A stretch of 64,000 nt of DNA from UMGS973 sp045599945 (lineage in GTDB: Bacteria > Bacillota > Clostridia > Peptostreptococcales > Anaerovoracaceae). Positions 1 through 7,461 of this stretch are shown piece by piece. The translations under genes were made by a program, and so were the position numbers. How positions within the stretch are numbered: position 1 is the first letter of the stretch; every line of letters begins with the position of its first letter. The stretch is taken from NCBI GenBank assembly GCA_045599945.1, contig JAZRWY010000068.1, positions 20,790 through 84,789 of the forward strand. Direction: 5' to 3'. Below the pieces are notes generated by a model, which had not been told where the DNA came from, did not search any database, and saw nothing but the letters and a program-made list of their open reading frames with translations.

Positions 1-889
1 TTGTGATGGCTGACTTGAATCCTACCAGATGCGTTCCGCCTTCAACCGTATTGATATTATTTGCATACGCAAGTATCATCTCGTTATATCTATCGGTATA
101 CTGTATTGCTACTTCACCTTCGTATTCATTATCCTTTTTAAACTCATAATAGATGACATCCTTATGAACAGGCTCCTTTGACTTGTTGAGATGTTCAACA
201 AACTGCTTGATTCCACCTTCATAGTGGAATACTTCTTCCTTCTGTCTGTCTGCTCTTTCATCCTTGAGAGTAATCTTGATTCCCTTGTTCAGGAATGCAG
301 TCTCACGAAGTCTCGATTCAAGAGTATCGAAACTGTATTCTGTTGTTTCTGTGAATATTGCAGGATCAGGCCAGAATGTGGTTTTTGAACCGGTCTGACG
401 GGTATTACCTATCTCTTCAAGGGGCTCTACCGTCTTGCCATATTCAAAGGCCATCTTGTATTTCTTTCCTTCTCTCTTTACCTCTACCTCCATTCTGGTG
501 GAAAGAGCATTTACTACAGATGCACCTACACCATGGAGACCTCCGGATACCTTATATCCTCCGCCGCCGAATTTTCCGCCGGCATGAAGCACTGTATGAA
601 TAACCTCCACTGCAGGGATTCCCATCTTCGGATGCATGCCAACAGGCATACCTCGTCCATTGTCCTCTACCTGAATGGAATTATCCTTTCTGATTATTAC
701 ATTGATTTCCGTACAAAATCCTGCAAGTGCCTCATCCACTGAGTTATCTACAATTTCATATACCAGATGATGAAGCCCTCTTGGGCCTGTACTTCCTATA
801 TACATGCCGGGTCTTTTGCGAACCGGCTCCAGTCCTTCTAAAACCTGTATCTGTTCCTCATCATATTTATGCGATTTTAATTCTGCCAT
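1..889 (-). CDS. gyrB: DNA gyrase subunit B, N-terminal part (runs off window)
   Basis: Encodes the ATPase subunit of DNA gyrase, which introduces negative supercoils into DNA in the cytoplasm. Reading the minus strand from the ATG at 889-887 gives 296 uninterrupted codons before the window edge. The GHKL ATPase motifs are clear: EIVDNSVDEALAG (N box), DNGRGMPVG (G1) and SGGLHGVGASVVNALS (G2). A RKRPGMYIGS segment near the start is typical of GyrB. The TOPRIM and C-terminal parts lie outside the window. It is the last gene of the leftward dnaA-dnaN-recF-gyrB set, separated from recF by a terminator. Assignment is secure; only the 3' end is missing. Confidence 0.97.
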   Translation of the reverse strand, partial: MAELKSHKYDEEQIQVLEGLEPVRKRPGMYIGSTGPRGLHHLVYEIVDNSVDEALAGFCTEINVIIRKDNSIQVEDNGRGMPVGMHPKMGIPAVEVIHTVLHAGGKFGGGGYKVSGGLHGVGASVVNALSTRMEVEVKREGKKYKMAFEYGKTVEPLEEIGNTRQTGSKTTFWPDPAIFTETTEYSFDTLESRLRETAFLNKGIKITLKDERADRQKEEVFHYEGGIKQFVEHLNKSKEPVHKDVIYYEFKKDNEYEGEVAIQYTDRYNEMILAYANNINTVEGGTHLVGFKSAIT

Positions 890-1000
890 TAAGAATTACC
901 TCTTTTTCTCGTATTTTAACCAATATATTGTATCATACAAAACTCTATTTTGCAAATTTTTACCTGTGATTTATGTTTTTTAACAAGGATAATAATAAAA

Positions 1001-1029
1001 ATCGGTAAAAACTATATTTTTTTACCGAT
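1001..1029 (-). terminator. Intrinsic terminator after recF
   Basis: An 11-bp perfect stem (ATCGGTAAAAA at 1001-1011 and TTTTTACCGAT at 1019-1029) is followed on the minus strand by a short T tract (997-1000). It lies about 80 bases past the recF stop, between recF and gyrB, so gyrB probably has its own promoter. Confidence 0.7.
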
Positions 1030-1109
1030 TAGACTATATTTTCTATTTATTCTTTTTCTTTATTTTTTACACAATCGTAAAGTAATCTTCTTCAACACAA
1101 CATATTGTA

Positions 1110-2174
1110 TTATTCGATGATTTTTCCTTCTGAAATACGAAAAACCTTTCCTCCCTTTAAACGGTTCATAATCATATCCGATATTTCTGTTGTTGTAATG
1201 AATACCTGTGATTCATCCAATGAATGAATCAGATATTCCTGCCGGTTATGATCCAGCTCCGAAAGCACATCATCGAGAAGAAGTATTGCTTTTTCTCCTG
1301 TTATTTCTTTTATAATCTCAATTTCTGCCAGCTTCAAGGATAAAGCGGCAGTCCGCTGCTGCCCCTGTGAACCGTAATGGCGGACATCCACTCCGTCAAT
1401 GCATATTTTCATATCGTCTTTATGCGGCCCTCTACCTGTATTTCTGTTCTGTATGTCTCTGGCCTGATCCAGCACATCCTGAAATGCAGCATCTTCCGGG
1501 ATATCCCTCTCATATGTTAAAGTCAGTTTCTCTTTTCCTTCTGTTATATTGGAATGAATCTGACTGCTTATTATTTCCAGATGCCGAATGAAATTCTGTC
1601 TTTTATCCATGATCTGTGTTCCATAGCGGCACAGCTGCTCATCCCATATGGTAAGAATATCCGGCTGAATGACTTCTTCCTTCAGATACATGTTTCTCTG
1701 CCTCAGCACTTTTTTGTATGATACCAGTGACTCATAATAGGATGGATAAAGTTTGGATAATTCCTGGTCTATGAATCTTCTTCTTTTCTCTGGGCTATCT
1801 TTTACCAGTTTCAAATCCTCAGGAGAAAAAATGACAACATAGGCTTTATTCAGAAGATCTACCATTCTTCCGATTCTTTTTCCATTGGAAGTAATGTACT
1901 TTCCATCACTTCTTATCCTGATTTCCAGCATGTCTCTGTCATCTTCTCTTACGATTTCGGATATGATATCTGCTTCATCACATCCAAAACGTATGGTTTC
2001 CAGGTCTTTTCTTGTCCTGAACGATCTGGAGAATGCAGTCATATATATGGATTCAATGAGATTTGTTTTTCCCTGTGCATTATTTCCGATGATAATATTC
2101 ACATCTTTATCGAAAGAACAGGATAAATTCTCATAATTTCTGAAATTTTTTAAAGTGATACTGCTGATATACAT
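1110..2174 (-). CDS. recF: DNA replication and repair protein RecF
   Basis: An SMC-like ATPase that loads RecA at single-strand gaps together with RecO and RecR. The 354-residue protein has the normal length. The N-terminal NFRNYENL segment, Walker A GNNAQGKTNLIE and Walker B LLLDDVLSELD are all present, with a QGQQRTAALSLKLAE signature-type stretch before Walker B. It lies directly downstream of dnaN, as in most Bacillota. The small S4-domain gene (yaaA) that often sits between dnaN and recF is absent; only a terminator and about 75 bases separate them. Start ATG at 2174; identity is secure. Confidence 0.97.
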   Translation of the reverse strand: MYISSITLKNFRNYENLSCSFDKDVNIIIGNNAQGKTNLIESIYMTAFSRSFRTRKDLETIRFGCDEADIISEIVREDDRDMLEIRIRSDGKYITSNGKRIGRMVDLLNKAYVVIFSPEDLKLVKDSPEKRRRFIDQELSKLYPSYYESLVSYKKVLRQRNMYLKEEVIQPDILTIWDEQLCRYGTQIMDKRQNFIRHLEIISSQIHSNITEGKEKLTLTYERDIPEDAAFQDVLDQARDIQNRNTGRGPHKDDMKICIDGVDVRHYGSQGQQRTAALSLKLAEIEIIKEITGEKAILLLDDVLSELDHNRQEYLIHSLDESQVFITTTEISDMIMNRLKGGKVFRISEGKIIE

Positions 2175-2221
2175 AACTTTTTCCTTTATATTTTCTATTA
2201 CAAGTGTATCATAAAATGAAC

Positions 2222-2244
2222 AAAACCCGCAAGATGCGGGTTTT
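2222..2244 (-). terminator. Hairpin between dnaN and recF
   Basis: A 9-bp perfect inverted repeat (AAAACCCGC at 2222-2230, GCGGGTTTT at 2236-2244) lies 6 bases after the dnaN stop. Read on the minus strand it ends in a T run, so it should terminate or attenuate dnaN transcripts before recF. Confidence 0.75.
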
Positions 2245-2250
2245 CATTTA

Positions 2251-3366
2251 CTAGTTTGAAGATATTCTTACCGGAAGAATCAGATAATCGAAGGCATTTC
2301 CTTCCACCGGCTTAATTAATGCAGGTGTTACACTTGTATTTAATGTAAGAAGTATATCCTCATCATCAATTGCTTTCAATGCTTCCAGCATGTATTTCGA
2401 ATTGAATCCGATTTCAATGTCATCTCCTGTTTTTTCTACTATGATTTCTTCCTTTACATTACCTTCTTCTGATCTGGAAGTCAGCGTAAGAAGATTATTT
2501 TTTATCTTTATTCTGATCAGATTATTTTTTCCTCCTTTTGCAAGAAGTGAAGCTCTTTCAATGCTTTCAATCATTTCATTCTTATTAATGATCAGATTTG
2601 TTTTATTATCCTTTGGAATAATATTATCATATTTAATATATTCTCCTTCCAGAAGTCTGCTTGTTATTACTGTATTTCCAAGAATAATCGTTGCTCTTTT
2701 TTCTGAAAGTGTTATTTTAAGATCTTCATCCTCTTCGCTTTCACTGATGATTTTATTGATTTCATTTAATATTCTTGCAGCAATGACAATTTTTCTTTCT
2801 TCATTTCCTGGAATGTCTTCTCTTGCAATTGCCATTCTAAATCCATCAAGAGCAACCATGCTTATGGAATCCTTTTTCATTTCAATCAGAACTCCAAGAA
2901 GTATTCCCTTGGCTTCATCAATACTTGCAGAAAAAGCTGTCTTTCTGATCATTTCTTTAAATACATCCTTACTGAACGAAAACTCAGCAAGCTTTAAATC
3001 CTCATCTCCGATGGAAGGAAATTCATCCGCTTGAAAGCTTACGATTGTAAATTCTGAATTTCTTGTTTTAATCAGAACAATATTATTTCCATCTTCTTCT
3101 ATTGTAATATCTTCATTTGGCAGCTTTCTAATAATTTCAAGAAAAAGTCTTGCTCCAACAACAACGGATCCTTCTGTATATTCTGCCAGCTGAATTGTAT
3201 TTTTAATGCTTAAGTCCAGATCAGATGCAGCAATGTTAAGATTTCCATCTGCATCGACATCCAAAAGTATTCCGCTTAAAACAGGAATTGTTGTTTTGCT
3301 GCTTACAGCTTTTGATACAGTATTCAAAGCTTTTGATAATACTTTCTGATTACACACTAATTTCAT
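2251..3366 (-). CDS. dnaN: DNA polymerase III beta subunit (sliding clamp)
   Basis: Ring-shaped processivity clamp that tethers the replicative polymerase to DNA. The start is placed at the ATG at 3366-3364 because a GGAGGA ribosome-binding site sits just upstream; a TTG in frame four codons earlier falls within that site. The 371-residue product starts MKLVCNQKVLSKAL and ends LILPVRISSN, the clamp C-terminal tail. A typical three-domain clamp length is kept. It follows dnaA, with an origin-unwinding element in the gap. The gene is notably AT-rich. Identity is secure. Confidence 0.97.
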   Translation of the reverse strand: MKLVCNQKVLSKALNTVSKAVSSKTTIPVLSGILLDVDADGNLNIAASDLDLSIKNTIQLAEYTEGSVVVGARLFLEIIRKLPNEDITIEEDGNNIVLIKTRNSEFTIVSFQADEFPSIGDEDLKLAEFSFSKDVFKEMIRKTAFSASIDEAKGILLGVLIEMKKDSISMVALDGFRMAIAREDIPGNEERKIVIAARILNEINKIISESEEDEDLKITLSEKRATIILGNTVITSRLLEGEYIKYDNIIPKDNKTNLIINKNEMIESIERASLLAKGGKNNLIRIKIKNNLLTLTSRSEEGNVKEEIIVEKTGDDIEIGFNSKYMLEALKAIDDEDILLTLNTSVTPALIKPVEGNAFDYLILPVRISSN

Positions 3367-3400
3367 GATTTCCTCCAAAAAACTCTTTTTGTTTATTATA

Positions 3401-3442
3401 TATTATTAGTAGTAGCAGTAGGGGCTGTGAATTTGTGGATAA
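3401..3442 (-). other. oriC unwinding element: DnaA box, GC cluster and DnaA-trios
   Basis: Read on the minus strand, the dnaA-dnaN gap holds a perfect DnaA box TTATCCACA (3442-3434), a box-like TTCACAG, a GC cluster (GCCCC), and then repeated triplets. On the plus strand these read TAT, TAT, TAG, TAG, TAG, CAG, TAG (3401-3421), followed by the AT-rich stretch at 3388-3400. This order (box, GC cluster, DnaA-trios, AT-rich DNA) matches the basal unwinding system described for the Bacillus subtilis origin. Assignment of function is by that architecture, not by experiment. Confidence 0.78.
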
Positions 3443-3520
3443 CTGTGTTATTGCATTAGAAATTCAATGATTCAGCCTCTGAATAAATATGTTGATATCA
3501 TGTTAATGATAAAGTGGATA

Positions 3521-4879
3521 TCATTCGGACAATACTTCCTTCAATTCGTTGATGATCTGCTTTGTTTCTGAATTCATGTCATATTCATATAATATTTTTT
3601 CATATGCATGGATGACGGTTGTATGATCCTTTCCACCAAATGCTTCTCCTATTTTAGGGAAAGAAAGATCTGTCATTTCTCTGCAGAGATACATTGCAAT
3701 CTGTCTTGGATAGGCAATGCTTCTTGTTCTTTTGGAAGATTCCATGTCTGTCATGTTCAGATGAAACTTACTGCATACCTTTCTCTTGATTTTTTCAGGA
3801 GTGATATTACTGTCTGCATTTGTAGAGATTTCCTTTAATACATCTTTTGCAAAGCTGACACATACTTCTTCATTGAACATTCTTGAAAAACTGATGACTC
3901 TCTGCAGCGAACCTTCCATCTCTCTCACATTATATTTTACACGTTCCGCGATATAGTCAATGACTTCATTCATTGACGGAGTAAGAGAAAACCCTTCCAG
4001 CTCAGCTTTTGTTCTTAAAATGGCAATTCTGGTTTCAAGATCAGGAGGCTGGATATCTGCAACGATGTTCCATTCAAATCTTGATCTCAGACGCTCATCC
4101 AGTTTTGTCAGTTTGTTCGGAGGTCTGTCGGCAGACAGTACAATCTGCTTGTTTTTATCATATAGAACATTAAAAGTATAGAAAAGTTCTTCTTCTGTAG
4201 AATCTTTTCCTTCAATGAACTGAACATCATCGATGAGAAGGACATCAAGATTTCTGTATTTGTTCTTGAATTCCTTCATTTTTCTTTTATTCTCCTTTGT
4301 ATCTCTTAAAGCATCAATCAGTTCATTTGTAAACATTTCTGATGATACATAGAGTATTTTAAGATTTGGATTATTCTGCATGATATGACATCCGATTGCA
4401 TGCATCAGATGTGTTTTTCCGAGGCCGGAATCTCCATATATGAACAGAGGATTATATGCTGCAGATGGTGATTCTGCAACTGCATAAGCTGCAGCCTGTG
4501 CAAACTTATTGTGTTCGCCTACAACAAAATTTTCAAAGGTGTATCTTGGATTAAAAATTACTTCATCCGTGTAAATCCGATCTTCCGGCTTCGGTGAAGT
4601 TTCCTTATAGTCGGTTTTTTCTCTTGGAATCTGTATGATAGCTTTTAATGGCATGCCAAAACTCTCCTGAATTTTGCTTTCCAGAAGCTTAATATATCTT
4701 TCATTGATTACTTTAATGCATAGGGAATTGAATGTTTCAAAATAGATCATTCCGTTTTCTTCATCAACTGATGTGAGAATTAAAGGTTTAAACCAGGTAT
4801 CAAAACTGATGTGAGTAAGGGAATTCTTTATCTGAACCAGTGCATCCTGCCATTTTTCATTGTTGCTTTTGCTATTCAT
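3521..4879 (-). CDS. dnaA: Chromosomal replication initiator DnaA
   Basis: AAA+ ATPase that binds DnaA boxes and melts the origin. The 452-residue protein has Walker A GDSGLGKTHLMHAIG, Walker B LLIDDVQFIEGKD, the sensor and arginine-finger region (DERLRSRFEWN), and the C-terminal helix-turn-helix with the DnaA signature GGKDHTTVIHAYEKI. Start ATG at 4879, with GGAG nine bases upstream; an earlier ATG at 4883 is out of frame and stops at once. DnaA boxes lie on both sides of the gene and one falls in its own promoter, so autoregulation is likely. Identity is secure. Confidence 0.98.
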   Translation of the reverse strand: MNSKSNNEKWQDALVQIKNSLTHISFDTWFKPLILTSVDEENGMIYFETFNSLCIKVINERYIKLLESKIQESFGMPLKAIIQIPREKTDYKETSPKPEDRIYTDEVIFNPRYTFENFVVGEHNKFAQAAAYAVAESPSAAYNPLFIYGDSGLGKTHLMHAIGCHIMQNNPNLKILYVSSEMFTNELIDALRDTKENKRKMKEFKNKYRNLDVLLIDDVQFIEGKDSTEEELFYTFNVLYDKNKQIVLSADRPPNKLTKLDERLRSRFEWNIVADIQPPDLETRIAILRTKAELEGFSLTPSMNEVIDYIAERVKYNVREMEGSLQRVISFSRMFNEEVCVSFAKDVLKEISTNADSNITPEKIKRKVCSKFHLNMTDMESSKRTRSIAYPRQIAMYLCREMTDLSFPKIGEAFGGKDHTTVIHAYEKILYEYDMNSETKQIINELKEVLSE

Positions 4880-4908
4880 TCATTACATCTCCAAAGTCAA
4901 GTATATAT

Positions 4909-4937
4909 ATATTACCATCAAAATTATCCACAGGCAA
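4909..4937 (-). promoter_or_regulatory. Likely dnaA promoter overlapping a DnaA box
   Basis: On the minus strand TTGCCT (4937-4932) and TAATAT (4914-4909) are separated by exactly 17 bases. The perfect DnaA box at 4924-4932 occupies the spacer and touches the -35 element, an arrangement expected for autorepression by DnaA. Predicted by pattern only. Confidence 0.6.
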
Positions 4938-5072
4938 TTCTATTTTTAAAGGTTAGAAAAAATATTTTTTAAAACAACTTATCCACAAACTTGTGGATAA
5001 GTTTATACACATTATACACATAGAAAAAACCGATGGTTCAGCGATTTTATTGAAGGAATTATAAACAAGTCA

Positions 5073-5101
5073 TTGACATCCATTTCTGTAGAATATATAA
5101 T
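5073..5101 (+). promoter_or_regulatory. rpmH promoter
   Basis: TTGACA (5073-5078) and TATAAT (5096-5101) with a 17-base spacer, both perfect consensus for the main sigma factor. It lies about 85 bases upstream of the rpmH start and probably drives rpmH-rnpA-yidD-yidC-khpB. Confidence 0.85.
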
Positions 5102-5184
5102 AATACGGTATATGTACATCATTGAAATTGAGATGATGACAGATCATATTTTAGAGATGATATTATATTAATAGGAGGAAAAAA

Positions 5185-5319
5185 ATGAAACAGACTTATC
5201 AGCCTAAAAAAAGACAGAGAAAAAAAGAACACGGTTTTAGAAAAAGAATGAGTACCAAGAATGGAAGAAACGTTCTTAAAAGAAGAAGAGCAAAGGGTAG
5301 AAAGGTATTATCAGCTTAA
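5185..5319 (+). CDS. rpmH: 50S ribosomal protein L34
   Basis: A 44-residue, very basic ribosomal protein that binds 23S rRNA. The sequence begins MKQTYQPKKRQRKKEHGFRK and ends RAKGRKVLSA, the family pattern at the family length. The ribosome-binding site AGGAGG lies 7 bases before the ATG and a perfect consensus promoter is upstream. It is the first gene right of the origin and is followed 23 bases later by rnpA, the usual pairing. Identity is secure despite the small size. Confidence 0.97.
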   Translation: MKQTYQPKKRQRKKEHGFRKRMSTKNGRNVLKRRRAKGRKVLSA

Positions 5320-5342
5320 TTTGATATTACTGAGATTGATTG

Positions 5343-5681
5343 ATGCTAAAGAAAGAAGTTTTACGTGGAAAGCATGTATTTGATCTTGTCTATAAAAAAG
5401 GCAGATCAAAGGGAGGAAAATATATTGTTATTTTCTATAAGAAAAATGATCTTCCATATAACAGGATTGCTTTTCTTGCAAGTAAAAAAGTCGCAAATAG
5501 CGTAATCAGACACAGAGCAGTCAGATTAATGAGAGAAAGTTACAGGCAGATAGAAAATCAGCTTGTAACCGGATATGACATTATATTCATTGCAAGAAAT
5601 ACAATTGCAGATAAAAAATGTCAGGACGTTTTAAGATCAATGAATGGAACAGTTAAAAAAGCAGGTTTGATGAAAGAATGA
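5343..5681 (+). CDS. rnpA: Ribonuclease P protein component
   Basis: Small basic protein that supports the catalytic RNA of RNase P in trimming tRNA 5' ends. The 112-residue product shows the RNR-type motif in ANSVIRHRAVRLMRESYR and an early FDLVYKKGRSKGGKY stretch. The start is taken as ATG 5343; a TTG directly before it (5340) is possible but no good ribosome-binding site favours either, so translation may depend on the upstream rpmH message. The stop overlaps the yidD start by four bases, which suggests coupling. Confidence 0.95.
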   Translation: MLKKEVLRGKHVFDLVYKKGRSKGGKYIVIFYKKNDLPYNRIAFLASKKVANSVIRHRAVRLMRESYRQIENQLVTGYDIIFIARNTIADKKCQDVLRSMNGTVKKAGLMKE

Positions 5682-5887
5682 AAAGATTTGCTGTTTTAAT
5701 GATCAGAGGATATCAGAAATACATATCCGCAAACACTTCTGCAAAATGCAGATTTACACCAACGTGTTCTGTATATTTCATACAGGCACTGGAAAAATAC
5801 GGTTTTTTTAAAGGGAGTTTTCTTGGAGTAAAAAGAATCTTAAAATGTCACCCTTTTAATCCTGGAGGCTACGATCCTTTAATTTAA
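5678..5887 (+). CDS. yidD: Membrane protein insertion efficiency factor YidD
   Basis: Small membrane-associated protein thought to aid insertion by YidC. The 69-residue product has the conserved IRGYQKYISA helix, a CRFTPTCSVYFIQALEKYG core and the HPFNPGGYDP tail typical of the family. Its ATG overlaps the rnpA stop (ATGA) and yidC follows 12 bases later, so the rnpA-yidD-yidC order seen in most bacteria is kept. Confidence 0.95.
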   Translation: MKRFAVLMIRGYQKYISANTSAKCRFTPTCSVYFIQALEKYGFFKGSFLGVKRILKCHPFNPGGYDPLI

Positions 5888-5899
5888 TGGAGGAAATGA

Positions 5900-6613
5900 A
5901 TGAATGGAATTATAGCTAGACCAATTGGTCATCTATTACAGTTCATATATGATATTGTTGGCTCGTACGGCATAGCTATCATCATACTTACGATCATTGT
6001 AAAGGGATGTCTTTATCCTCTTTATGCAATGCAGACAAAGAGTACTGCAAGCATGTCTGAAATTCAGCCGCAGGTACAGGCGATTCAGAGAAAGTATGCA
6101 AATGATCCGGATACAATGAACATGAAAGTGCAGGAATTATATAAGGAAGAAGGCGTTCATCCTGCAGCAGGATGTCTTCCAATGCTGATCCAGATGCCGA
6201 TCATCTTTGGTCTTTTCAGACTTCTTCGTAATCCGCTTCAGTTCATGGGAACAGATGATAACGTAATATTTGCTGTACATGAAGCATTTGCATGGATGCC
6301 GGATCTTACTCAGCCGGATAAGTGGATTCTTCCAATCGCAGCAGGTATTGCCACTTACTTCTCATTTGCAATGTCACAGAAGCTGAATGCTACGCCGGAT
6401 GCTACCGGTGGTACTGCAGCTTCCACAAATTCAATGATGAAGGTAATGAAGTACATCTTCCCTGTTATGATTATCTGGATGGCCAGAACTTATCCATCAG
6501 GTCTTGCAATCTACTGGTTTATCAGCCAGGTTATTCAGATTCTGATCAATCTGAGATTAAGCTTCGTCAGAAAGAAAATCAGAGCTGAACGTGCAGCCAA
6601 AAAATCATTGTAA
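5900..6613 (+). CDS. yidC: Membrane protein insertase YidC/Oxa1 family
   Basis: Inserts proteins into the cytoplasmic membrane, alone or with SecYEG. The 237-residue protein has about five membrane segments, the cytoplasmic loop after the first core segment (QTKSTASMSEIQPQVQAIQR) and the LPMLIQMPIIFGLFRLLRN block. It is short: it lacks both the large periplasmic domain of Proteobacteria and an obvious lipoprotein signal peptide seen in many Bacillus homologues. A GGAGG ribosome-binding site precedes the ATG. khpB follows 40 bases downstream, as usual. Confidence 0.94.
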   Translation: MNGIIARPIGHLLQFIYDIVGSYGIAIIILTIIVKGCLYPLYAMQTKSTASMSEIQPQVQAIQRKYANDPDTMNMKVQELYKEEGVHPAAGCLPMLIQMPIIFGLFRLLRNPLQFMGTDDNVIFAVHEAFAWMPDLTQPDKWILPIAAGIATYFSFAMSQKLNATPDATGGTAASTNSMMKVMKYIFPVMIIWMARTYPSGLAIYWFISQVIQILINLRLSFVRKKIRAERAAKKSL

Positions 6614-6653
6614 CTGAAAACTTAAAAGGTTTTTATTGGAGGAAATTATTTAT

Positions 6654-7415
6654 ATGGACTTTTCAGAAAAATGGGGAGTAGATGTGGATGAAGCCGTTAC
6701 TTTGGCTTTAGCCGATCTGAAACTTACTAGAGATGAAGTCGATGTCACAATCCTTGAAGAACCTTCTAGAGGCTTTTTTGGAATTGGTTCCAAGCTGGCG
6801 AAAGTTAGAGTGGAAAAAAAGAAAGTGGAAGAACCAGAGCCAGTAAAGCAGCCAGAAGAAAAAAAGCCGGTAACAGAGGCTAAAAAGGATCATAAGCAGC
6901 AGAAAAAGAAAGAATCTGCTGCTGCGAAAAGAAAATTTGAAGTGACTGAAAAACCATCGGATCTTGTGGACATTGAAGAAAATGAAGCAACTGTTTTTCT
7001 TAAGAATGTCACAGAACAGATGGGACTTAAGCTAAATATTAAAGCTCAGGGTAATGATAGCAGCATGTACTTTGATATTTCCGGAGATGATTCCGGAACA
7101 ATTATCGGAAAACGTGGACAGACACTTGACTCCATTCAGTATCTTACCAGTCTTGTAGTGAACAAGAACAGAGAAAAATACATGAGAGTCATTGTTGATG
7201 CGGAAAACTATAGAGCAAAAAGAGAAAAGACTTTAGAACAGCTTGCAAATAGACTCGCTGATAAAGTAATCAGAACAAAGAAGAGTGTTAGACTTGAACC
7301 TATGAATCCTTACGAAAGAAAGGTCATTCATGCGACTCTTCAGAGTAACCCTAGTGTTATTACCAGAAGTGAAGGTGAAGAACCTTACAGAAGGGTTATC
7401 ATAGAATTAAAGTAA
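6654..7415 (+). CDS. khpB: RNA-binding protein KhpB (Jag/EloR)
   Basis: RNA-binding protein usually encoded next to yidC and linked to cell elongation. Three parts are visible: an N-terminal Jag domain (FSEKWGVDVDEAVTLAL, residues about 1-60), a lysine/glutamate-rich linker, then a KH domain (GTIIGKRGQTLDSIQYL) and a C-terminal R3H domain (NPYERKVIHATLQ). The start is ATG 6654 with GGAGG 11 bases upstream; an upstream in-frame TTG overlaps that site and is rejected. A strong hairpin terminator follows the stop. Confidence 0.93.
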   Translation: MDFSEKWGVDVDEAVTLALADLKLTRDEVDVTILEEPSRGFFGIGSKLAKVRVEKKKVEEPEPVKQPEEKKPVTEAKKDHKQQKKKESAAAKRKFEVTEKPSDLVDIEENEATVFLKNVTEQMGLKLNIKAQGNDSSMYFDISGDDSGTIIGKRGQTLDSIQYLTSLVVNKNREKYMRVIVDAENYRAKREKTLEQLANRLADKVIRTKKSVRLEPMNPYERKVIHATLQSNPSVITRSEGEEPYRRVIIELK

Positions 7416-7424
7416 GTTTATATG

Positions 7425-7445
7425 GCCCGGCTGTGCCGGGCTTTT
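7425..7445 (+). terminator. Intrinsic terminator after khpB
   Basis: GC-rich 7-bp stem (GCCCGGC at 7425-7431, GCCGGGC at 7435-7441) with a 3-base loop and a TTTT tail, only 16 bases before the mnmE start. The mnmE operon may rely on read-through. Confidence 0.85.
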
Positions 7446-7461
7446 CATTTAGGAGATTTTC

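Larger units (their letters stand above)
4880..5184. other. Upstream oriC region with DnaA-box cluster (dnaA-rpmH gap)
   Basis: This 305-base AT-rich gap between the divergent dnaA and rpmH genes holds three perfect DnaA boxes: TTATCCACA at 4924-4932 and 4979-4987, and its complement TGTGGATAA at 4992-5000. The last two form an inverted pair with a 4-base centre. Together with the trio element on the other side of dnaA it makes a bipartite origin, the common layout in Bacillota. Gene polarity switches here (minus to the left, plus to the right), as expected at a replication origin. The gap also carries the dnaA and rpmH promoters. Confidence 0.8.

Noticed and set aside
890..1109. A small gene (such as remB) between recF and gyrB
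   Set aside because: The gap holds only the recF terminator and AT-rich sequence; no frame of useful length with a ribosome-binding site is present.
2390..3034. A 214-codon plus-strand open frame
   Set aside because: It lies antisense within dnaN, has no ribosome-binding site and its composition is the shadow of AT-rich sense codons.
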